Source of the DNA: Planctomycetota bacterium
GTDB taxonomy: Bacteria > Planctomycetota > Phycisphaerae > Sedimentisphaerales > Anaerobacaceae
NCBI GenBank assembly: GCA_012517265.1
Contig: JAAYVJ010000048.1
Location: forward strand, 1-35,925
Direction of reading: 5' to 3'
Length of the DNA stretch: 35,925 nt
The position numbers and the translations under genes are program-made. The notes under the pieces are model-generated. The model worked only from the letters and a program-made list of their open reading frames with translations, did not search any database and was not told the origin of the DNA. Every line of letters begins with the position of its first letter. Position 1 is the first letter of the stretch. This document shows positions 8,992 through 18,096 of this stretch, one piece after another.

Positions 8992-10119
8992 CTAATTGTA
9001 CAGCGCTTTCGCCAGATCGGCGTCGGACGAGGCTTCCCATGGCGAGTTCTCGCCTGGGGCGGCCCCGGTCAACCGCAGCGCATCCCCTCGGGCATAGTCC
9101 ACCCGACGGCCCATCGCGGTCACCATCTTCTCGACGGCGGCCACGCTTCGCTGGGGCGTCAGGTCGCAACCGGCCTTGCCGGGGTAGATATCGTAGAGCC
9201 GGCGAACGTCGCCGGGCGTGAAGTTCGGCATAATGACGTTGGCCCCGGCGGCCAGAGCCCGGGGTCGCTCGTCCCGGCCGTGCAGCGAGCCGATCGCGGT
9301 GCTGGCAGGGATGTGGGCGGTGGGACAGAGGATTCGCGTCAGCGCGATCACCTTCACCGTCGTCTCCAGGTCCCCCGCCGGCTCGCCGGCCAGGGGCGTC
9401 TGGGAGTGGGGGATGAACGGACTGACGCTGATCATGTCGAAGCCGCCGCGTTTGAAGAACTCCAGATCGCCGGCCAGGCTCTCGACCGTCTGGCCCTTGA
9501 GGCCGACGAGATTGCCGCTGCCGACCTGGTAGCCCAGAGCGGCTAGGTCCTCCAGACACCGTATCCGATTCTCGAAGCTCATGCCGGGGTGGAGCGCTCC
9601 ATACAGGGCGGGATCGGAGGTCTCGATCTTGAGCAGGTACCGGTCGGCCCCCGCCTCTTTCCACATCTGATATTCCTGGCGGCTCCGCTCGCCGACGCAG
9701 AGCGTGATGGCCGCGTCCAGCGACGATCGAATGGCCGCAATGACCTCTCTGAGCCAAACAGCGTCGAGATTATCCTCTTCGCCGCTTTGGAGCACAATGG
9801 TTTTTATCCCGGCCTTGCAAATATTTCGGACCGCTTCGAGAATCTGGTCCCGGGTCAGCCGGTACCTGGCCAACCGGGTGTTCCGCCGGTTCAGGCCGCA
9901 GTATTGACATGTGTTCCGGCAGACGTTGGAGAATTCGATGATGCCCCGCAACAGGACGCCGTCCCCGACGGACCGACGCCGCACCGCATCGGCGAACCCC
10001 GTCAACGAAGCCATCTCGACGGGGTCCGCGATGCGCAGAATACGGATCAGATCCGCCCGGTCCGGGGTGGGGGCCGAGCCGATTCGCTCCAAGACCGTCT
10101 CTATGCCGGATCGGGCCAC
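8992..10119 (-). CDS. hydE: [FeFe] hydrogenase H-cluster radical SAM maturase HydE
   Basis: Radical SAM CRNTCQYCGLNRRN, QSGEE, ISVSPFIPHSQTPL; GTG start at 10119 overlapping the upstream TAG stop. ORF 8992..11874 is an N-terminally over-extended reading of this frame. Confidence 0.88.
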   Translation of the reverse strand: MARSGIETVLERIGSAPTPDRADLIRILRIADPVEMASLTGFADAVRRRSVGDGVLLRGIIEFSNVCRNTCQYCGLNRRNTRLARYRLTRDQILEAVRNICKAGIKTIVLQSGEEDNLDAVWLREVIAAIRSSLDAAITLCVGERSRQEYQMWKEAGADRYLLKIETSDPALYGALHPGMSFENRIRCLEDLAALGYQVGSGNLVGLKGQTVESLAGDLEFFKRGGFDMISVSPFIPHSQTPLAGEPAGDLETTVKVIALTRILCPTAHIPASTAIGSLHGRDERPRALAAGANVIMPNFTPGDVRRLYDIYPGKAGCDLTPQRSVAAVEKMVTAMGRRVDYARGDALRLTGAAPGENSPWEASSDADLAKALYN

Positions 10120-10649
10120 TACTTGTCCTTTTCCGCCTGCTTGCGGTAGTCCTTGAGGATCTGGACGACCTTCTTGGGGGTCAGCTCGCCGTGGATCTTC
10201 TCCCCGATCATCGCGACCGGAGCCAGACCGCAGGCGCCGAGGCACCGGGCCGGGGCCAGGCTGAACACCCCGTCCTCCGTCACGCCGCCGACGTCGATCT
10301 TCAGCTCGTCCTTGACGGCCTGCAGGATCTGGGCCGCGCCCTTGACGTAGCAGGCGGTGCCCAGGCACAGCGCGATCTCGTACCGCCCCGGCGGGGTCAG
10401 CTTGAAGTAGTGATAGAAGGTCGCGACGCCCCAGATGTGCGCCGTCGGGATGCCCATCGTCTGGGCGATCTCGTCCATCACGTGGTTGGGCAGGTACCCG
10501 TACAGCGACTGCGCCTTGTGCAGGATTGAAATGAGCTGCGACTGGGCGTTCTCCTGTTTCTGAAGCTCGGCCATGTGCGCCTTGAGCTCGGCGAGCTTCT
10601 CCTCGTGCGTGGCGGGCGTCGCCCGTTCTTTCGTCGAAGTCTTTGCCAT
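10119..10649 (-). CDS. hydC: NuoE-like 2Fe-2S thioredoxin-fold subunit of bifurcating-type hydrogenase (HydC)
   Basis: SILHKAQSLYGYLP...IPTAHIWGVATFYHYF...CLGTACYVKG...CLGACGLAP. Confidence 0.88.
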   Translation of the reverse strand: MAKTSTKERATPATHEEKLAELKAHMAELQKQENAQSQLISILHKAQSLYGYLPNHVMDEIAQTMGIPTAHIWGVATFYHYFKLTPPGRYEIALCLGTACYVKGAAQILQAVKDELKIDVGGVTEDGVFSLAPARCLGACGLAPVAMIGEKIHGELTPKKVVQILKDYRKQAEKDK

Positions 10650-10709
10650 GTGATAAGTCCTGGTTCCTTTCTCGTGGGACCGCGGAACTCCGGGTCCCTT
10701 CGTCAGATT

Positions 10710-12224
10710 TCAGAAGTACAAATCGCGCTTGCCGGCCTTGGTCTGTTCGTAATACTTCATGAACGCCTCGAAGACCTCGGGCTGTCGCTGTTTGACCTGC
10801 TCGATTTCCCGGGCGATCACCTTCTCGCCGGCGGCGAGGGTCTCGGGGCTGGCGAAATCGTCCAGCCACTCGCGGAACGTGATGACGGCGTTGAGCTTGC
10901 AGAACTGGCCTTCCTTGCCGCTTCGCAACAGGCCCATGATCTTGTCCCCGGTGCGCCCGCAGCGATAGCCGGCCGTGCAGAACGACGTGATGTAGCCGGC
11001 CTCGGCCAGCTCCCGGATCACAACATCCAGCGACCGGGTGTCGCCCAGGATGAACTGCTGGCGGTCGTCCTGCTGCCGGTCGTCCGGCCGGTCGGCGTAC
11101 CCGCCGATCCCGATGCGACTCGACGCGTCGTACTGCGTGCAACCCAGAGGCAGAACCTCCCGCCTCATCTGGGCGGTCTCGCGGGCGGTCAGAATCATGC
11201 CCGTGTAGGGCACCGCCAGGCGGATCACCGTCACCAGCCGCTTGAAGTCCTCGTCGCTGACCCGATAGGGAAGGTCGTTGAGAAACGGCGTGTTGTGCGC
11301 GGGCTCCAGTCTCGGGAACGAGATGGTGTGCGGCCCGATGCCGAACTTCTTCTCCAGATCGATCGCATGGTGCAGAAGCGCCATGACCTCGAACTTCCAG
11401 TCGTACAGGCCGACCAACGGCCCGATCCCGACGTCGTCGATCCCGGCTTCCATCGCGCGATGCATGCAGTACAGCCGCCAGCGATAGTCGCCCTTGATCG
11501 TGTTCTTCGGGTGGAGCTTCGCGTACGTCGCCTTGTGGTACGTCTCCTGGAACACCTGGTACGTGCCGAGGCCCGCATCCCTCACGATGCGGTATTCCTC
11601 GACCTGGAGCGGGGCCCCGTTGATGTTGCAGCGGTGAATCTGGCCCCAGCCGCGCCGGGTCTTGACCTTCACGTCGTAGATGGTCCGCAACGTTTCGGCC
11701 ATGTACTCGACGCCGGACTTCGGATGCTCGCCGTAGACGACGATCAGCCGCTTGTGGCCGATCTGTCCGGCCAGCACTTCGGTCTCCCGGCGGACCTCGT
11801 CTTGCGAGAGAATCAGCCGGGTTTCCGCATGGTTGCTGCATCGAAAACCGCAGTACGCGCAGTTGTTGACGCACAGATTGCTCAGGTACAGCGGCGCGAA
11901 GGTCACAAAGCGATTGTCGTAGACCTTCGTTTTGACCGCGGAGGCGGTCTGCCGCATCTCGGCCAACAGCTCCGGGTCCGTGACGTGGATCAAGCAGGCC
12001 GTTTCCTCCGGCGTCAGCGTCTCGATGGCGAGAGACTTGGCCAGGATGTCGCGTACCCGCTTGGCGTCACAGCCCCGGTTGGAGGCCAGAGCCTGCTCGA
12101 TCGCAGGCTCGTCGATGAAGTCCCGACCGTTGTCGAGATACTTCTCTATCTGCTCGGGCTTGATCCGATCGCGGATCCAGCCTCGCGTGGACTTGCCGTC
12201 CTTCACCGTCGTCACAGAAACCAC
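10710..12224 (-). CDS. hydG: [FeFe] hydrogenase H-cluster radical SAM maturase HydG
   Basis: CVNNCAYCGFRCSN radical SAM motif, GDTRSLDVVIRELAEAGYITSFCTAGYRCGRTGDKIM; a second GTG at 12215 may be the real start. Confidence 0.9.
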   Translation of the reverse strand: MVSVTTVKDGKSTRGWIRDRIKPEQIEKYLDNGRDFIDEPAIEQALASNRGCDAKRVRDILAKSLAIETLTPEETACLIHVTDPELLAEMRQTASAVKTKVYDNRFVTFAPLYLSNLCVNNCAYCGFRCSNHAETRLILSQDEVRRETEVLAGQIGHKRLIVVYGEHPKSGVEYMAETLRTIYDVKVKTRRGWGQIHRCNINGAPLQVEEYRIVRDAGLGTYQVFQETYHKATYAKLHPKNTIKGDYRWRLYCMHRAMEAGIDDVGIGPLVGLYDWKFEVMALLHHAIDLEKKFGIGPHTISFPRLEPAHNTPFLNDLPYRVSDEDFKRLVTVIRLAVPYTGMILTARETAQMRREVLPLGCTQYDASSRIGIGGYADRPDDRQQDDRQQFILGDTRSLDVVIRELAEAGYITSFCTAGYRCGRTGDKIMGLLRSGKEGQFCKLNAVITFREWLDDFASPETLAAGEKVIAREIEQVKQRQPEVFEAFMKYYEQTKAGKRDLYF

Positions 12225-12228
12225 CCCC

Positions 12229-14010
12229 TTAGACGATCTTCAACTCAGGCGAGACGATGCCCCGCGGCAGCTTCGCCTTGTAATGGGTGTGCAAAAGCTC
12301 GTGCGATTTCTCGCTGAGCGGCCGGCCCAGATACTCGCGATAGAGCCTCTGGATGTCCGGGTTGTCATGGCTGCGCCGGATCGTCTTGCCCCGATCCAGG
12401 TCGTAGAGGGCCTGGGCCCGAAGCCGCAGCGCCTCTTCATCGAGCGGAATCGAGTTGGCCGTGGCGTAGGGCTGGCCGCCGCCGCCGATGCAGCCGCCGG
12501 GACAACCCATCACTTCGACGAAGTGGAACCGGTTGCGATCCTTGCGGACCATTTCCATGACCTTGTGGGCGTTGCCCAGGCCGTGCGCGACCGCCAGGCG
12601 AAGCTCTTTGCCGTCGATGACGACCTTGGCCTCCTTGACGCCCTTGAAGCCGCGAATGTCGGCCAGTTCGATGTCGATCAGGGTCTCGCCCGTGTACAGC
12701 TCGTACGCGGTGCGGACCGCGGCCTCCATCACGCCGCCGGTGACGCCGAAGATGGCGCCGGCGCCGGAGGACAGGCCCAGCGGAGAGTCCGGCTTCTCTT
12801 CCTTGATGTTCACGAAATCGATGCCGGCCGACTTGATCATCCAGGCCATCTCGCGGGTCGTGACGACGAGGTCCGTCGCCCGCATGCCGTGGACGTCCAG
12901 CTCAGGCCGCGTGGCCTCGTACTTCTTGGCCGTGCAGCACATCGTCGCGACGCTCAGGATCTTCTTCGGGTCGATCTTCATCTTCTCGGCCCAGTAGGTC
13001 TTGATCATCGCCGAGGCCATCGACATGGGCGACTTGGCCGTCGAGATGTGGTCCAGCATGTCCGGATAGAACTGCTCCACGTACTTCATCCAGGCGCTGG
13101 AGCACGAGGTGATCAACGGCAGCGGGCCGTTGCCCTGGAGCCGCTCGAGGAACTCGCTGCCCTCTTCCATGATCGTCAGGTCGGCGGCGAACTGCGTGTC
13201 GAAGACGTAGTCGAACCCGAGCCTTCGCATCGCGGCGATGAGCTGGCCTTCCATGTTCCGGCCGGGCGCCAGACCGAAGGCCTCGCCGATGGCGGCCCGG
13301 ACCGAAGGCGCGAACTGCGCGACCTTGATCAGGCTCTTGTCGTTGAGCTTCTCGAACAGCTCCTGGGTATAGTTCTTCTCGACGAACGAGGCCGTCGGGC
13401 AGACGTTGATGCACTGGCCGCAACCGCTGCAGACGCTCTCGGCGAACGGCATGTTGTACGCCGGCATGACCACCGTGTTGAACCCGCGGTGGGCCTGGGT
13501 CAGGCAGTGGACGCCCTGGATCTCCGAGCACATCCGCACGCAGCGCCCGCAGAGGATGCACTTATCCGGATCGCGGATGACGCTGGCGCCGGAGAGGTCT
13601 TTCTCATAGTGCTTGCGCTCGCCGGTGAAGTGGCGATGGCGGATGCCCATGGAGTAGACCAGCCGCTGGAGCTCGCAGTTGCCGTCGCGCTCACAGGTGT
13701 GGCAGTCCTCGGGATGGTTGTCCACCAGGAGCTCGACGATGTCCCGGCGGGCCTGGCGGAGTTCCCTGGTGTTCGTGCGGATCTTCATGCCGTCCGCGAC
13801 GGGATAGCAGCACGAGGCGATGAAGTTCCTCATCCCCTCGACTTCGACGATGCACACCCGGCACGCGCCCTCGATCGAGAGCTTGGGGTGATAGCAGAGC
13901 CGCGGAATGTGGTAGCCGCACTTGTCGGCCGCCTGCATGATCGTCTGGCCAGGATCGACCTTGTATTCCTTGTCGTTGATCGTAATCGTCAGTTTTTTCG
14001 TATTGTCCAT
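12229..14010 (-). CDS. hydA: [FeFe] hydrogenase catalytic subunit HydA (NuoG-like N-terminus, A3-type architecture)
   Basis: N-terminal 2Fe-2S, HPEDCHTCERDGNC His-Cys cluster, two 4Fe-4S motifs, H-cluster motifs TSCSSAW, MCCTAKKYE, EVMGCPGGCIGGGGQP. Confidence 0.92.
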   Translation of the reverse strand: MDNTKKLTITINDKEYKVDPGQTIMQAADKCGYHIPRLCYHPKLSIEGACRVCIVEVEGMRNFIASCCYPVADGMKIRTNTRELRQARRDIVELLVDNHPEDCHTCERDGNCELQRLVYSMGIRHRHFTGERKHYEKDLSGASVIRDPDKCILCGRCVRMCSEIQGVHCLTQAHRGFNTVVMPAYNMPFAESVCSGCGQCINVCPTASFVEKNYTQELFEKLNDKSLIKVAQFAPSVRAAIGEAFGLAPGRNMEGQLIAAMRRLGFDYVFDTQFAADLTIMEEGSEFLERLQGNGPLPLITSCSSAWMKYVEQFYPDMLDHISTAKSPMSMASAMIKTYWAEKMKIDPKKILSVATMCCTAKKYEATRPELDVHGMRATDLVVTTREMAWMIKSAGIDFVNIKEEKPDSPLGLSSGAGAIFGVTGGVMEAAVRTAYELYTGETLIDIELADIRGFKGVKEAKVVIDGKELRLAVAHGLGNAHKVMEMVRKDRNRFHFVEVMGCPGGCIGGGGQPYATANSIPLDEEALRLRAQALYDLDRGKTIRRSHDNPDIQRLYREYLGRPLSEKSHELLHTHYKAKLPRGIVSPELKIV

Positions 14011-14019
14011 GTTCTATCC

Positions 14020-15813
14020 TCAAACCTTTGCGATGGCTTCGAACTTGCAGGTGTTGAAGCACAAACCGCAACGGACGCATTTGTCCTGGTCGATCGTGTG
14101 CTTGGTCTTGGGGCTTCCGGAGATCGCGCCGACCGGGCAGACCCGCTTGCAGGCGCCGCAGCCGATGCACTTGTCGCCGATTTCGTACGAGACGAGGCAC
14201 TTGCAGGCCTTCGCCCGGCACTTCTTGTCGCGGATGTGCTCCTCGTACTCCTCGCGGAAGTTCTTGATCGTGCTGAGCACGGGATTCGGCGCCGACTGGC
14301 CCAGGCCGCACAAGGCGGACTTTTTGATCATGTTGCCGAGCCGTTCGAGGTTCTCGATGTCGCCGGGCTTGCCCTTGCCCTCGGTGATCCGGACCAGGAT
14401 CTCGAGCATGCGCTTGGTGCCTTCGCGGCACGGCGTGCACTTGCCGCAGGACTCGTCCTGGGTGAACTCCAGGAAGAACCGGGCGACGTCGACCATGCAG
14501 GAGTCCTCATCGATGACGATCATGCCGCCGGAACCCATGATCGAGCCGGCCTTGGTCAGTGACTCGTAGTCGATCGGCGTGTCCAGATACTGTTCCGGAA
14601 GGCAGCCGCCGGAGGGACCGCCGGTCTGAACGGCCTTGAAACGCTTGCCGAACGGGATGCCGCCGCCGACGTCGTAGATGATCTCGCGGAGCGTCGTGCC
14701 CATCGGGACCTCGATCAGACCGGTGTTGACGACCTTGCCCGCCAGGGCGAAGACCTTCGTGCCCTTGCTGGTCTCGGTGCCGACCGTGCGGAACCAGTTG
14801 GCGCCGTCGAGGATGACGACCGGGACGTTGGCCCAGGTCTCGACGTTGTTGATGAGCGTGGGCTTGCCGAACAGGCCGACCGCCGCCGGATAGGGAGGCC
14901 TCGGCCGCGGCATGCCGCGAGCGCCCTCGATCGAGTGGATCAACGCGGTCTCCTCGCCGCAGACGAACGCCCCGGCGCCCAGCCGGATCTCGATGTCGAA
15001 TGAGAAGTTCGACCCGAGGATGTTCTTGCCCAGCAGACCGTGGGCCCGGGCGTCCGCGATGGCCTTCTCGATTCGCTTGATCGCCAGCGGGTACTCGGCC
15101 CGGATGTAGACCACGCCGCGCTCGGCGCCGATGGCGTAGCCCCCGATGGCCATGCCCTCGACGATCGTGTGCGGATCGCCCTCGATGGCGCTTCGGTCCA
15201 TGAAGGCCCCGGGGTCGCCCTCGTCGGCGTTGCAGATCACGTACTTGGGCGTGGCTTTTTCATTGGCGGTGAGCCGCCACTTACGACCGGTGGGGAAACC
15301 CGCGCCGCCGCGTCCGCGGAGGCCGGACTTCTCGATCTCGGCGACGACCTGGTCCGGCGTCATCTCGGTGATCGCCTTGGCCAGGGCCTCGTAGCCGCGG
15401 AGCGACAGGTAGTCGTCGATGTTCTCCGGGTCGATGATGCCGCAGTTGCGGAGCGTGACACGCATCTGCTTGCCGAAGAATTTCGCGTCGCCGAAGACGC
15501 GGAAGAACCGGTTGTACAGGTGGTCTTCCTGGATCACCAGGCGCGCCACGGGTCGATTGTTGACCAGGTGCTCCTCGACGATCTCGGGGATGTCCGCCTC
15601 GGTCAGACGGCCGTAGATGGTATAGCCGGGATTGACCACCATGATCGGGCCCTTGTCGCACATGCCCAGGCAACCGGACAGGCCGATGGTCGTTCGGTCG
15701 GCCAGGCCGTGCTTGTCCAACTGCTCCCGCAAAATTGCGGTGAGCTTGCGCGACCCCTTGTTGATGCACGAGGTCCCGTCACAGACGATGATTCGATATG
15801 GTGTCGCAGTCAC
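14020..15813 (-). CDS. hydB: NuoF-like NAD(P)H/FMN hydrogenase subunit (HydB)
   Basis: N-terminal 2Fe-2S thioredoxin-like, GLRGRGGAGFPTGRKW, ICNADEGDPGAFMDR, ESCGKCTPCREGTKR, C-terminal 2x[4Fe-4S]; GTG start at 15813 preferred (AAGGAA RBS). Confidence 0.9.
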   Translation of the reverse strand: MTATPYRIIVCDGTSCINKGSRKLTAILREQLDKHGLADRTTIGLSGCLGMCDKGPIMVVNPGYTIYGRLTEADIPEIVEEHLVNNRPVARLVIQEDHLYNRFFRVFGDAKFFGKQMRVTLRNCGIIDPENIDDYLSLRGYEALAKAITEMTPDQVVAEIEKSGLRGRGGAGFPTGRKWRLTANEKATPKYVICNADEGDPGAFMDRSAIEGDPHTIVEGMAIGGYAIGAERGVVYIRAEYPLAIKRIEKAIADARAHGLLGKNILGSNFSFDIEIRLGAGAFVCGEETALIHSIEGARGMPRPRPPYPAAVGLFGKPTLINNVETWANVPVVILDGANWFRTVGTETSKGTKVFALAGKVVNTGLIEVPMGTTLREIIYDVGGGIPFGKRFKAVQTGGPSGGCLPEQYLDTPIDYESLTKAGSIMGSGGMIVIDEDSCMVDVARFFLEFTQDESCGKCTPCREGTKRMLEILVRITEGKGKPGDIENLERLGNMIKKSALCGLGQSAPNPVLSTIKNFREEYEEHIRDKKCRAKACKCLVSYEIGDKCIGCGACKRVCPVGAISGSPKTKHTIDQDKCVRCGLCFNTCKFEAIAKV

Positions 15814-15831
15814 TGTGCCTATTCCTTTCCA

Positions 15832-15857
15832 GTAGGGTGGAGCTTGTCCCACCCTAC
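15832..15857. repeat. Short palindromic repeat GTAGGGTGG-N8-CCACCCTAC
   Basis: Perfect 9-bp inverted repeat directly upstream of the hydB RBS. Confidence 0.7.
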
Positions 15858-15865
15858 CCGTTTCA

Positions 15866-16222
15866 TCAGTCGATAACCCACTCTTTGATGATTTCGCCGT
15901 TCTTGAGGTGACGCTCGATGATCTGCTGGGCCCGGTCCTTGTCCACCTTGCCGTACTTGACGGGGCTCTTGCCCGCCTCGATCACCTCGACGGTCGGCTC
16001 CAGGTTGCAGCGGCCGGCGCAGCCCTTCTGGCTCAGATACACGTCGGTCAGGCCGCGACTGACGGCCTTCTGGAAGACTTCCATGACGTCTTTCGAGCCG
16101 GCGGCGATCTCGCAGGTGGCCATGCCTACGTACACCCTCTTCGTGGAGAGATAGCCCTTGCCGATGATTCGGCTGACGGCCTCGGCCCGTTTCTTCTTGA
16201 TCAGTTCCAATGGGGTCGGCAT
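15866..16222 (-). CDS. 2Fe-2S thioredoxin-like ferredoxin
   Basis: VGMATCEIAAGS...LSQKGCAGRCNLEPTVEV, four-Cys thioredoxin-like ferredoxin pattern; in hydrogenase operon. Confidence 0.8.
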   Translation of the reverse strand: MPTPLELIKKKRAEAVSRIIGKGYLSTKRVYVGMATCEIAAGSKDVMEVFQKAVSRGLTDVYLSQKGCAGRCNLEPTVEVIEAGKSPVKYGKVDKDRAQQIIERHLKNGEIIKEWVID

Positions 16223-16227
16223 CTTTC

Positions 16228-18096
16228 TTAGTTCCTTTCTATCCGAAATACGAACGAGTTCCCGTGCTCCCGAGGCTCGACAGTGATCGTTCCCCCGTGC
16301 TTCTCGATGATCTGCTTGGTGATGTACAGACCAAGCCCGGTGCCCTTGACTTTCTTGGTCTCGGGGTTGTCGAGCCGCGAGAACTTCTGGAACAACTTCG
16401 CCCTTTGCTCTTCGCTCATGGGCGTGGAATCGTTATAGACATCCACCTCGATCATCCCGTCGATCTGGTGGGCGCTGACTTTGATCTTCCCGGCGTCCGG
16501 GCTGTACTTGATCGCGTTGCTGACGAGGTTGTTCGCCACGATCTGCATCAGGTCCGCGTCGGCGTTGACCACCATCTCCGGGCTGATCTCGTTGGCGATC
16601 TTGAGGCTCTTCTTAACCGCCATCGGCGACAGCGAGTTGATCGAGCTGTCGAAGACGTCCTTCTTGAGGTTCAGGCTCGTCTTGTGCACGGGCAGTTCGC
16701 CCCGCTCGACCCGGCCCAGGCTCAGGAACTTCTTGACCGTGGCGTCCAGGTAGTCGAGGTTCCTCGTGACCGAGTCCAGGGCTTTTCTCTGCTTGAAGTT
16801 GACCAAGCCCAGATACCCGTCGCGAACCGCGTAGGCGTTCATCACCGCCGAGGCCAGGATGCCCTTGAGCTCGTGGGCGACGAACCCGATCAGGTCGATG
16901 TAGCTCTTGTTCGTGGACGCGAGCTTCTCGTTGGAGACCCGCAGGCTCGCCTCCCGCTCCTTCAGGCCCAGCGACATGGCGTTGAAGGCCTCGGCCATGC
17001 TGTTGATCTCCTTGATCGATGTGTTCGGATCGATCTGATAACCCCAGTCGCCGGAGGCCAGGCACTCGCTGGCGCGGACGACCTCGGTCAGAGGCTTGGA
17101 GATCGCCCCGGCCAGCACGAACGAGAAGATCACCGCGATCGCCGAGACCCCGACGACCGACAACAGAAACAGTTGCATGACCTCGCGGGCCATGTCCGTG
17201 AACGGCTGCTCCAGGGTGCCCACGTACAGGATGCCGATGATCCCGCCGTGAATGTCTCTGATCGGCTCGTAAGCACTTTTGTAATAATCAGTTACAACAA
17301 ATGCCCGCTCGTGCCAGGTGCCGCCCTGCTCGACGACCGCCCGGTAGACCTCGTCGGAGACGCGGGTGCCGATGGCCCGCTGGCCGTCCTTGTTCTGGAC
17401 GTTGGTGGCGATCCGCACGTCGTCGAGAAAGATCGTCACGGTGCCGACCGGCTTGTCCTTGTACATATCCCGACCGTAAACCATATCGCGGACGTGGTCC
17501 ACGAAGCTGTAGTCGCGGTTGATCGCCCGCCCGCCGTACAGGACGCCGACGACCGCCCCGTTGCCGTCGAGAACCGGAACCGCATATTCCTTGGCCATGA
17601 CCAGGTTGAGGGTCGTACGGCTCGTGGGCCGGGCCCTCGGGGTCGACTGGATCTCGATGGGCTGCTTGCCGGGGAAATCGCCCATTGTGGCCAGTTCCTC
17701 GACCGAGATGATCCGCGTCCCGCCGACCGGTCTGGCCTTCTCCCCCGCCGAGCGGGCGATCTCGCTTCGCACAGAGCCCAATTCGGCGACGGTCACGTAA
17801 CACAGATAGTGCACGCCGAGCTTGTCCTTCAATGCCTCGATGTTGCCGTTGGGCGAAACCAGCTTCAGCGCCTGGCCGATGCGCTCGATCTCGGCCGTAT
17901 AGACCGTCCGCGCGGTCGCCAGGTCATGGATGACCTTGCGGTCGGTCCGCCCGATGATGTCCTTCTGAATCACCCAGTACCCCAGCAGGGCGATGGAGAT
18001 CGACAGCACCAAGATCACCATGAGGAACGAGAGCAGGATTCTCGTCTTCACAGAGACCGGCGGCAGTATTCGGCTAGTTTCCGTTTTCGTGGGCAT
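16228..18096 (-). CDS. Cache/HAMP sensor histidine kinase
   Basis: Two N-terminal TMs flanking a Cache-like sensor region, HAMP, FVAHELKGILAS H-box, NNLVSNAIKYSP N-box, GTGLGLYITKQI G-box. Confidence 0.85.
   Translation of the reverse strand: MPTKTETSRILPPVSVKTRILLSFLMVILVLSISIALLGYWVIQKDIIGRTDRKVIHDLATARTVYTAEIERIGQALKLVSPNGNIEALKDKLGVHYLCYVTVAELGSVRSEIARSAGEKARPVGGTRIISVEELATMGDFPGKQPIEIQSTPRARPTSRTTLNLVMAKEYAVPVLDGNGAVVGVLYGGRAINRDYSFVDHVRDMVYGRDMYKDKPVGTVTIFLDDVRIATNVQNKDGQRAIGTRVSDEVYRAVVEQGGTWHERAFVVTDYYKSAYEPIRDIHGGIIGILYVGTLEQPFTDMAREVMQLFLLSVVGVSAIAVIFSFVLAGAISKPLTEVVRASECLASGDWGYQIDPNTSIKEINSMAEAFNAMSLGLKEREASLRVSNEKLASTNKSYIDLIGFVAHELKGILASAVMNAYAVRDGYLGLVNFKQRKALDSVTRNLDYLDATVKKFLSLGRVERGELPVHKTSLNLKKDVFDSSINSLSPMAVKKSLKIANEISPEMVVNADADLMQIVANNLVSNAIKYSPDAGKIKVSAHQIDGMIEVDVYNDSTPMSEEQRAKLFQKFSRLDNPETKKVKGTGLGLYITKQIIEKHGGTITVEPREHGNSFVFRIERN

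Noticed and set aside
11040-11110. Short internal duplication in HydG (PDDRQQDDRQQ)
   Set aside because: Small in-frame loop duplication, not clearly functional.
10120-11874. N-terminal ~585 residues of minus ORF 8992..11874
   Set aside because: Out-of-frame reading through hydG and hydC; HydE begins at GTG 10119.
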